From the NCBI RefSeq assembly GCF_963422355.1, contig NC_085099.1, positions 7,635,746 to 7,699,745 of the forward strand: a stretch of 64,000 bases of DNA, read 5' to 3'. The stretch comes from Corticium candelabrum. Its lineage: Eukaryota; Porifera; Homoscleromorpha; Homosclerophorida; Plakinidae. Shown piece by piece: positions 43,853 through 55,800 of the stretch (positions are counted from its first letter, which is position 1; every line of letters starts with the position of its first letter). The translations under genes were made by a program, and so were the position numbers. Below the pieces are notes generated by a model. The model did not search any database and was not told the origin of the DNA. It saw only the letters and a list, made by a program, of their open reading frames with translations.

Positions 43853-46800
43853 TAAATCAATCAAACCAGCCTTGAGGTCTCGCTTTATAGCTTGCTGTTT
43901 GGTGGCTTTGAGAAAATATGTGAAAATCAGGATAATGAGACAGCTTGAAAATTGTTTTATCTCATTCCTAGAATGGTTTTGGAGGCAAATTCAAAAGGGG
44001 GCAGGTCTGGCTTGAAAGAAGCCAGGTCTGTTTTCGACAAGTTTCTAGAATGGAAATGGAAGGAATTGCTGTATTTGTCTGAGTCTAAGATTTCTACAAA
44101 GCTGAGTTCAAGTTCTAATCAGGCAAAACAAGCAGCACTCAGGTTGATTCGATGTGGTGAACTTTCATGAGCTGCTAGAGTGTTAACTAGTGTGGGGTTA
44201 GTACGAGCATCAGAAGAGAGTTCAAAAATTAGAGAAAAAGCATCCAAAAAGATTTGAGAAATTCCTGCTGTCTCCTCTCGAGTAAATTCTAATCCAATAA
44301 GTCTCTCTAAAGCTGTTCTTCTCAAAGTGATTCATCAATCACCACGAGGTTCTGGTGCTGGACCATTTGGTTGGCGTTATGAGCAGATCAAAGTCTTGAT
44401 TGAATCTGACAAGGGGGCAGATCTCTTACATAGTGCTTGTGTGGAGAAATTATACTGCGTTTAACAGCAAGAGCAATCTGTTTACAGAAGAAAAAAGCAT
44501 TCTGTGGTATTTCCAACCCAATACAGCATCGTGTGCTGACTGATTATGGAACTGAGCTGCTCACACATCATGTTCAATTGCTTGTAGAGTCTAATCCTGA
44601 ATGGGTTGTATTAAAAAACGGATGTGAAAGACGCCTTCAATTCTCTAGATTGAAGGCAGATATTGCAGGAGGTGTCATCGTCTTCCAGATATATTCCATC
44701 ATATTCAGCAGATGTATCTGAATGTCAATTCTCTTGTACTTTTGCAGAAGACCAAACCAATAGTCCTCAACTTTGAACAAGGCATTCATCAGGGAGATCC
44801 TTTAGAACCAGCATTGTTCTCAACTGCAATACACCCAATTCTCGTGAACATTCAGAAGGAAAACCCTAAAATACGAGTTCTAGCTTACCTCGATGATGTG
44901 CGCTTTTGGGTCCACCAATTGAAGTTCTTTTTGCCTTGGAAAATCTCAGAGCAGCTTTCATCACAATACACCTTGAAATAGCTGACCACAAATGTGAGAT
45001 CTACAGCCCTACACCACTTTCTAGTCAGATAAGCTCTCAGACCACTATTCCTATCAACTATAGTGGTTCAACAATTCTAGGCATCCCAATTGGAAAGGTT
45101 CAGTTTATACACGAATACTGTGTTGAGACAGCAAAATCAGGAGACAACCTTTGCAAGCTGCTGACTGAGCGGCACGATATTCAAAGTGCCATGCTATTAC
45201 TAAGATTCTGTCACATTCCTCAAACTAATCACTTAGCTTGTTCAGTGACACCAGAACTTCTCAATTCAGCAGCTGATCTTCACGATCTTCAGTCGAGGTC
45301 AACATTTACCACTTTGCTTGGTTGCAACTCAATAGATGATACTGTATGGCACCGAACAACCCAACCAATCATCAAGTATGGTGGTTTTGGTATGTCATTG
45401 GTTCAATCAGTTGCTTCATCAATCAGCTTTCCTGGCTTCGTGGGCTCATTCTTTGAATGAATTGCCCATTCGTTTTCCAGATATAAAACCTGAAATAGAC
45501 AAAGTTGTCATGTCAACACCCTCTTTTAGCTGTCTAGATCAGACACTAAATTCAATTGTACCACCATCCCAGTCCTTATTGCAGATGTTGTCTGAATCAG
45601 AGAGTCTTCAACACAAGCTCTCACAAGAAAATGCTAAAATGGAAGCTACTTGCTTAATTCAGAATGCACTTTCACTTCGAGATGGCGCTAGACTTCGCTC
45701 TCTGCAAGGCAAAAGTGCAGGCTCTTGGTCGTCTGCTATTCCAACTTCACGGAAGCTCGCACTTAAACCCTCCAAATTTCGGTTGGCGGCTTACCTGAGA
45801 CTTGGACTCCCTTGCCTTTGTGTGATATTATTCAGACGTGTGACTGTGTGTGATAAGCAACTAGTGACTCAAGAGGATTGCATGCAAAACAGGGGGTGGT
45901 CCTGTGTGGTCACATGACTCGATCATGTCTGTGTGGTCAGAGTGTCTAAATGATCTCAAAATTCAACACAAAAAGAGCCAAAAGATATATATGCTACATC
46001 TGACAGCCGCCCAGACATTGTTGTTTTTGACACTGGTATTGGTTCCGATGTAGAGTTAGGTATAGCACTTGCTCATCTGTGGAGTTCAGCCATATTTCCA
46101 ACGTCAGCCACTATGGACGGAGCAACCGCAGCTAGAAGGAAAGACAGAAAGTTGTCTTGCGATGAGAAAGAAAAACATCCTGGTGTCTGTGAGAGTGGTT
46201 CCACCAGTCTTGGAACATTTTGGAAGATGGGGCAAGAAGGCAGAGACCTATTTAGACGACTTGTCAAAACGATTAAAGGATGACTTTGGAATATTAAACA
46301 GGGTAGAGTTTAAAGACTATTGGTGTCAAAGAATTGCCATTCAATTGCAACGTTGCAATGCCAATGCACTTCTGAAGAAAATCAGTAATGCCTTGTCAGG
46401 TCACACCAAGTGCCCAGACTCGTAGATGTTCTATAGAAAAGAGATCACATGATCCCTTTTAACCAATTATTACTTAAAAATATATTGTATTTAGTTTTTA
46501 GCTGTTTTCTCTTGCTTTTATTATCATAGGACAAATGTAGTTAGCCATTTGCTATTGTATCCTAATTCAAATATGAAAAATATATGTATTGACAGACAGA
46601 CAGACGACAGACAGATAATCTATTCTCATACAAATTATACTTGTACATATGCTAGGATTTTTAAATACAAATAAGTCCTTGCAAACAACAAAGTCATTGG
46701 ACCTTGAATGTCAAAATCAAATGATCTATCTAAATCACCATGATTAGGTGAGAGTTTTGAAGTTTTCTAAGGATAACTTCGGCATTACATCTTTGCCGAA

Positions 46801-49800
46801 TTGTAGAAAATCTTTTTCCCAACATGACATGAACATGGAAGCATTAAAATTGGCTTATGGATTTGCTGACTGTTGTGACAAATGCAGCAAAAATAGTCTG
46901 CCTTTGTGCCCACCTCCCAAAATGTTCTATCACAAGAGGAACACATCTTGATACATATCCTCCTGGAAAAAGCTCTTCTGAATATTTTTTCATTTTCTTT
47001 TCTTCTCTTGTCGTGGCAGCATGACCATTTTCCTTGCTAGCCCTCCTAATAATGTCCTGACTCCGTGGATGAGCCACGACAGACAGACAGACAAACAGAT
47101 TGTTTTATTGATTTTAAACTTAACAAGCAAATCCTCAAAATTAAATAAAAATCCACCCCAGTCCATTCCTCCGTTCATCAATTCAGACAAGTGGATTAAA
47201 ATCTGAATATCCCTATCTCTAATTGACCATGTGAGAGGTGAGATATTTTTCATAAGATCACTTGGCTGTTACCTGCCTGTAATAGAACAGAAAGGCGCCG
47301 TCCAAAGTCAGTGAGAAATTCTACTGCTGTTTTGGTATCTCCAATAGCTTCTGCATCTTTGCCAGTTCTTGTAGAAACAATTCTGCCGACTCGTACAAGC
47401 GACGAAAATGTTCAAAGATTAGAGGGATAATTGTCGGTGTAGAGTCAGTCAGCAAAACTTCCTGTTCATATTTTTCAATTTTTTCTTTTCTCTCTTCAGT
47501 GATGCATAGCCATCTACCTGCCCTGATCGTTTGACGGTATCAAGTACTTCATGGATGCGCCAAAGAAATATCCAGTTCAATAGCTTCCACAAACTCCAAA
47601 CAAAAAACACAATATCTGGACAATTTTCTGACTGTGCATACCTGTTTCGTGGTTCCTTGTGGTAAAATATTTGGAGCTCGTTAAGACATTCATTCCAACA
47701 TGACAAAATGTTGTGCACCCAAGCAGGCCCACCTCCATGTTTGTAGGTAAGCAGGTGATAGCCTTCTTTATCGACACCTTTGCTGCACTCACATTGGGCA
47801 ATCCAATTGCTAAATGGCATTTGCAGACCCAACCTCTACCGATACGCTAAGCGAACAGTCAAGCACTAGATGCTTTTCCCGTAACAGATCTAACTCTTGC
47901 ATTGTCTTTATCTGATGTAAAAGAGCTGAACACTTTATCTGCTGATGACTTTGCACTAGAATCACTACGGCGAAGTTGCAGTTTTGTAGGTTTAGAAAAA
48001 AGATCATGGCAAGATCTTTGTTGTGGGTCAGTGCTCTCTTCTGAACTTTCAAAAGGCAAGTTATCAATGGCTGTCGTTAGAGAAGCTCCAATAGATGTGC
48101 CAGACGGTTTGACGTGTTTTGTACTCACATTGGAGACCAGATGCCCAATCTCATCCGCCATTTGTGGAAATCTCTTAGGTAATTCATTGAACGAATGTGC
48201 CCAAGCTGCTATAAAGGAAGAAGGCAATACACTGCCAACTGAAGTTAATCCGAGTCCACCATAGTTTATCTTCAAAACAGCTTCATCCCATTTGTTATTA
48301 TCAAGTGATGAAAGTCCCATTACATCAACATAAGTGACCCGAGTAAGGGTGCCATGAATCCTAGCAGCTTCTTGGAGAAGACCTGGACACTGCTCTAGCA
48401 AGACAATTTAGACGTGGTATATGATAATGTCTCAATAGAAGTGTAGCACTCTGAGGATCATTCAATTCAGCCAGGTGTGAGCAAAAGGTTTGACTAGATT
48501 CCTTAGCTTTAACCCAAGTTTGACTGACATAGGTCTCAAGTCCTATTGGAACTCCTAAGATCTTTAACCCATTTGTGGATACTCAAACAAAAAGAGCTTA
48601 GCATCCTCAGAATCAAATCCAACAAATAGCTTACATTTCTTTTGACAAATTTCTAGGTTAATGTTAGCCACACTCATCTTCAAATCAGATAAAGCCTTCA
48701 TTAGGTCATTATCAGGACTGACAACAAAAAGTGTCATCACGATTAGCAAAAGCATCAAACTGGGATATTTGTCTTAAATAGATTTCAAAATTGGATGAAG
48801 AGTGACAGCAAATAAGACAGGACCCAGAGGATCTCCTTTGATGCACTCCTTCTTGTGAGGCTATGTTGACTACTGAGCCATCTCCCATCTCCTATACCAA
48901 AGAGCTTGTGTTGCCATAAATTTGAAAAACGTGGTTCAACAATTCCAGAAATTGAGCAGCAACTTCATCAATCAAATGATATCTGGATATAGAATTGAAT
49001 GCATTGTATATAGAATTGAATGCATTGGAAACAGACACACAGACAGACAGAGAGTCAGAATGTTTAAGTTCACTTCACTTACCACACAAATGTGAACCTA
49101 GAGACAGATATGTGAATTCCAACTGCTCAGATATTCTTGTAGCTGATTCTGAAACTGGTTCAAACATAGAACTTGATGTGGCACTAGCTCATCTGTGGGC
49201 TGCAGACATTTTGTCTCGTGCATCTACAACTGCAAGGAGTGCGGCTGTGAGAAGGGAAGAACTTAAATTAAGTAAATATAAAGAGGAAAAACTACCCGGT
49301 ATTCTCCATCAGTAGTGCCTCTAGTTTTTGAGCACTTTGGGCGTTGGGGAGAAAAAGCCACTAACTACTTTAATGCAATGAGCAAGTATGTGGAAAGATG
49401 AGAACGGACGAACAAATGTTGCTGAGTTTAAGACACGATGGAGGAGACGGTTTTCAATTCAACTGCAACGTTGCAATGCAAGTGTGCTGACAAGAAAACT
49501 CATGATGATCGGTTCTGGACCTAAGACCCTTAGTAGAAACACTGACTTTGCACAACTTGTAGTTAAGTAGCTTCTTTAAGTTTTATCCCCCCCATAAGGG
49601 GCTAATGTATTATGTAGTAATTATTATGTAGTGGACTTTAGGTTTGCTTTTAGAGTTTGATGGAAATTTCATTGTAATGGAAATATATTTATTGACAGAC
49701 AGACAGACAGACAGTCAAACAGATAGACTGTTGTTCCATTGCGCTTCGTCGTCTTCGTGAGGATGTCAATGCCATTGACGTGTGAAAGTTGCTATTTTTG

Positions 49801-52800
49801 ATACTGAGAGTGCTATTAGCACCATCGAAGGAAAGTAACAAGTCTGGAACCAAAGGTGCCAAGTCGAGATATTGTCTCTTTCAAGAATATCGTTGGATCA
49901 TCTTATTCAACTGAACTGCTCTACCTCTGATCATGTCAATACTTCTCTAGATCCTGAGAAGCAAGTGAGGAACGCTGCTATCCGCCTGACTAAGTGCGAA
50001 GAGATATCGCGTGCTGCTAGGATTTTGACAAGTTAATATGATGGTGCTTCGAACATTTCCATTTCCTCCTAGACAACTCTTTTACACAAGATGCTCTGGT
50101 TCTCGTATTGTCAGATACTATTGTTCAACTCATTTCAATGTCTCGACTAGTTGCCTTGCTGAATCAAATGGAGATGTAAGGCCTATAGCAATGGGTGAAG
50201 CCACGTGTAGATTGGCCGCGAGAGCTATCTGTCAGCAAAAGAAGTTGTCGTTTTCTTAATTTTTCTCTCCTTTACAACATGGGTTGGCCACTCGTGGAGG
50301 TTCCAAATTGTTGGTTCACCATGTTCAACTACTACTTCAGAACAAACCTAGTTGGATGCTGGTGAAATCAGATATCAGGATTGCCTTTAATTCCATCAAG
50401 AGAGATTCTGTGAAGTAAACTCTTCATTCCCACAGTTAAGTGGTCATGTTCGCCAGATGTATTCTAGGCCTAGTTCGTTGGTCTTTTTAAAGGAGATGAA
50501 TCTGTTTTGATCTCATCAGAGCAAGGTGTGCATCAAGGCGATTCCTTGGGCCCTGTCTTATATGCCATGGGTACTCATCCTATACTAGAGAAAGTTACAA
50601 AACAAAACAAATGTTATAATTCTAGATATTTAGATGATGTCTTCAATCCATGTGAGCCTTCAAAGCTCTTGATGATTTCAAGTCACTATCAGCTGTCATT
50701 GGCCTTCTGGTAGCTGATAGTAAGTATGAGGACCTTCTGAATCATCCTTGTCTTCCATGCCCAGCACAAATGTACGGGGACAATAGTGCTCGGCTGTCCT
50801 ATTGGATGCTCTTCATTTGTTTCATCATATTGCATATCTTTCATTGAGTCTGGTCAACTTTTGTGACAAGATATGCCAGTTGGGTGATGCTCAATGCTCA
50901 ATGTTACTCTTGCGTCACTGCCATGTCTCAAGAATGAACCATTTAGCTAAATCAGTGCCTCCTCCATTATTGCAACCATCAGCATCTATACAAAAAGACC
51001 AAACCCAAGTCACCTTCAAGGCTATTCTATCACTTCAATCCATCACTGAATCACAATGGAGTCAATGTACCATGCCTGTGAAGTATGGAGGTTTCAGTTT
51101 GACATTTGTAAAAGATGTTACCTTTGCGGCATATCTAGCAAGTTGTGCTCATTCTGCAGTTACTTTACCTAAAAGGTTTCCATCCCTTTGGGAGTCACAT
51201 GAGTTATTGATGAATAACATGAAGAATAATATTCAAGTTTCATTGGACAATGCCATAGTGAAATATAACGGTTCTCTTGGTCATGGTGACATTTCTCAAG
51301 TGAGAGAATTTTGTGATCTACAACACTAATCAGCACTGTCTCTCTGCCCAACTCTTTTCAGCCAAAGTTCAGATTTTTCTAGAGACAGCTGACAATGCCA
51401 AGGCAAGGCTCGTTTAAGATCAGTTCAAGGAAAAGGTAGTGGCTCTTGGCTTGAAGCGGTTCCCTGCTCAGAAAACCTTGCGCTTAATTAACCCCAGCAA
51501 ATTTCGCTTAGCTTCTCTATTAAGGATGGGTTGCCCAATGCCATTTGGAAGTTGGCTGTCACACTGTGAATGTGGGAAAGTTCTCGACAAAGACGGATAT
51601 CATCTTCTTAGTTGTAAACATGGAGGAGGCCTTATATGGCAGCATGATTCTGTTGTGAGTTGTAAACAGATGAACATTTTGTTCCTATGCATATAGATTT
51701 GGCCAGCATGCATTGCAGTCTAGCAATGGTGTGTGTGTGTGTGTGCGCGCGCGCACGCACGCGCGTGCGCCAGTGTCCGTGTGAGGACTTCAGATTGGTT
51801 AAGGCAACTAAGCATACCACTGACGGGTACGAGCTGTGATACTGAGAGTTGAGTATCTCCTGTCCCGGGAGGCATATCTATGACCAGAACATCAAGTGGT
51901 CCCCATGATACCTGTCGAATTAATCTCTCAATAGCCTGCATTACCTACAACAAGAAAGAACCATGGTACTCTTAGAGTGATATTGATGATGTTACACTGA
52001 TCATAATATCTTACCATCAATCCTCGCCAAACAATTGGACTGCTCTCTTCCACCAGGAATCCCATTGACATACTAAATTACAACAAAAACAATATCAAAA
52101 ATCATATTTTCCAAATGGTGCTACAGCTAAGGCTATCCAGTGTTGCTGTTGCCATGTATAGTACATCATTCATCAGTTGTACAGTATAACTTTCCATCTA
52201 GTAGCTGACATCATAACCTGTACTTCTGTCTGTCAACCATCATCTCTATATCACGTACAGTTCCTTTCCCTACAGACTATTTCAAAGAAATGACAAAATG
52301 AACAATACTAATACTCACTATACCACATTTAGACAGTAACCATTAGAAAGCCATTTTGAAGAAACAAAGTGTATATGCTCATCACTAATAAACAAGGTAG
52401 CCTTTATTTCTAAGTTAAGGACTCGAGTAATGTGTCTTGTGTGCAAATCATCTGGTATCAAGCCGCTTTCAGTCAATTTCACATTTATCATATCATCAGC
52501 TGCATGTATCCAAAATAATTGCACTCACTACTTGCAGTTATTGCATAAGTTATTTCCAATCATGAAAACACCAATAATGTCCTTTTTACTTGCTTCAACC
52601 TCAGCACCAAATCAAATCAAATTGTTTCATTCTTGCTCATTGCAGCTGATAGCACTTTGAATGCTCTGACTACATTAGAGTTTGCAAATGTCATTTGACT
52701 TACACAATGCATACTCCACTAAAATGCAAATGTGTAGAGGATATCTAGGCGACTATGTTGTATTCTGCTAGAGAAATGTATACCAGGCAAATGAATGTCC

Positions 52801-55800
52801 ATTCGTACAGAGCAAGATTGATTACATCCATAGTCACATTAACTTCACGCTGTAAACCAAGTTTGTCCTCATAGAGGCTAGTCTACTACTACGCACTGTG
52901 AACTTGGCGAAAATGCATAGTCTGTTGGAAAACAAAGACATAACATGTAGGTCCTCTTTTGAAACAGATGAGATGGAAATCTGACCAGATCCTCATGTGC
53001 AGTCTCTAACTGTTACAATGTGGCTACAAATATTCGTAGCTTTTTAGCAACATCAGTAAGTGTTCATGACAGTATTAGTGGGCAATGCCTACTTGAAGAT
53101 GCAGTTTCACAGAGAATGGTTAAGGTAACTGCTATCTGGTAGAGTACAGTCGGTCGCGTGTCACTTATCTGACGTTCACTCATCCGACACATCGGATATC
53201 CAACAGGTCCAAGCTTGCCACGTGGGTGATGATATGACAGATGATATGACAGATGCATCCTGCATATTATATAAATTCACAGTCAATCATGAAAAGTATA
53301 ATTTTTATCTCTAGATCAATAAGACATTTGGTTTGTTTCATTAAATTCACATCTACATTCAGTATCCCTACTGTGGAAAAAATGCTGTATAATATGAACA
53401 ATAGTTGAGTTCATAACAGTTTCAGTTATCCAACATTTTCACTTATCCAACTGGGGTCCGGTCCCAAGGGGGTCGGATAAGTAACATGCAACTGTACAAG
53501 TGGTAGCAGGGTAACTTATATAAATACAAACCATTTAATTCCATAGTTGACCATTGGTTTCATCTGATTCTCTGACACAAGTGAAAGTATAATGGTGTCA
53601 TTGCTCAGAATGACATCTCTAGTGCTCACGTTCAGTTAGCTCAGGTTGTCCACACAAGTTCATCATCTTGGGTATTGATGGACCAAAAATGTCAGCATCC
53701 AGTAGACCAACTGAAATGTTCTAGGAGAAAGAGACACATCAAAGATATTAAAACATAATAAGTAAAACTTCCACACCTACATCTTCAGCTAAAGCCATAG
53801 ATAATGCCAAATTGACTAAAAGACAAAACAGTGTAATGATATCATAAACACAATGAGAAGTTCCACTACTACAGCACTTACAAAAGCCAATCCTTCTTAC
53901 ATCTACTGAACACCTTTAAAATTGTGTCATCTGTCTGAATCACCCATTACAAAAAAGGGCTATAGTGAAAAGCTGCATTATCTGACTTGAGTGTCGCATC
54001 AATAGAATCACGTTCTATTTGAGTGTCAGGTTGCGCCAAAAGTATCATTTATGGCTCCCGTGAGCAATGGCTAGTTCAGCAGTTTATAGATTGGGTAACA
54101 GGGTTCTCGCTACAGCCATGCTCCAGTAGAAGTCCGCCACGCTCAGAAATGGTAGATAAGAGTCTAAAGTTTTACAGCTAAGGAATTTTTGATAATTCCA
54201 TATTACTGAAACACAATACTATATCACTTAGTAAAGGTGACAATAGCCAAAAATCCAGGCTCTTACAAAACAACACGGAATGACAGCCTCGTTCCAAACA
54301 TACACACAAGTGTTGATTGCAGTACTGGATGCGCTGCCTGATTCTATTCCCGGATGCCCTTCCAGTGACCCGGAAAGCACATCTCTCTTGTCTGAGAAGT
54401 TGCACCTAGAATCTACTCTAGACTAGTCATGGCTTCATGCAAAGCAACAACAGTGGTCCACATAGAGACTTTCTGTAGTTTCGTCTACAAAACTTGTGCA
54501 TGTGCTATCTATGAACACCGCTCAGAAGGGCTTACGGGCGATCGAAGTTGATTTCCTTTCCAGGGTACTCGAACACACGTTACACGCAATAGCTACAACG
54601 CAAAAATCTATCTCACATGAGACCGGCTCAACTCACATGTCCGACTGTAAAGTGCAGACTGCATGCATTGTGGACCCATCCATCCCACCACGCTCCCAAA
54701 AATCTCTAGCGAGAACCCTGGGTAAGCAGCTGTCCTTGCCTGTGGATGATCAGCTGCAAGGTGTACAAAGACCCGCGTGCAAGGGAGAACACATGGCAAT
54801 GGATTTTGAGCAAGCTGGGGGTTCCTGCAGAGTCTCCCAGTAGAAAATCTACGTATGAATGGTCAGTTCAATACTTCACGCAGCGACGTCTATCACGTAC
54901 TATATTGTGAATGGTATAGCGTGTGTGATGCGACGTGATGCATGCCACTCCCACACAAGCCTAGTGGTTAGAGTTCTGGTTCTCTGACCATGATGGCCTG
55001 AGTTCAATCCTGAGTAAAGACAGCAACATTATAAAATGAGTCTGTTGGTTCTTTTGTCTATTGGTTCTTTCTCACTGGCTATGTCTGTGAGCGTATACTT
55101 GTTTCTGTCAATGAAGAGTTTCTGTGATCTGGCGTGGGGACCGTTGGCAATGAGAATCAGTGCTTTCCTGGTGGTCATTGATATTTACTGGGCATACTCT
55201 TCAGAGCTGGCAAAATCCTCATAGCGCATGCATCGATATTACAGTTACTAGTGCCATATGGATTAAACATAAACATGTACCTATCTGGAACTGCTGGGTT
55301 GATGGGTGCCCAGTTAAGGATAGAGACCCCTCTGCTCTACAGAAAGGGTGATGAAGACTACACTAATAATACTAATAATACTAATAACACTAATAGTAAT
55401 ATTAATTGGTGTCATTCATTGGAGGACCAAGGACCTGCAGCAGCTTGATTGGTGGACCAGGAAAGTTCTCTCTATGCACGGTGTCTACCATCCTGCGACA
55501 GACGTTGACTGGCTGTCCACTCTGTGCACCAATGGTGGTCAAGGGTTACAACAGATTGAGCTGACGTATCAGTCTTGTATTGTGGGGCTGGACTATTACC
55601 TTCATAGTAGCTCTGATCTCTTCATGCAAATGGTACAAGAGTGTTATGCTAGGAGGTCCTCTCATTCAATCCGACACATGGCCCATTAGCTTACTGCACA
55701 GTTGCAAGGAAGTCTGGTTAGAGACAACAAGTTGTAGAGCCTGCATGGAAGTGGGGCCATAACGTGTGATGGTGTCTTCGAGCAAGCACCTCAGATGGAT

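Noticed and set aside
54496..54843. 115-aa plus-strand ORF in a NUBPL intron
   Set aside because: No motif, no splice context and no repeat relationship; chance ORF.
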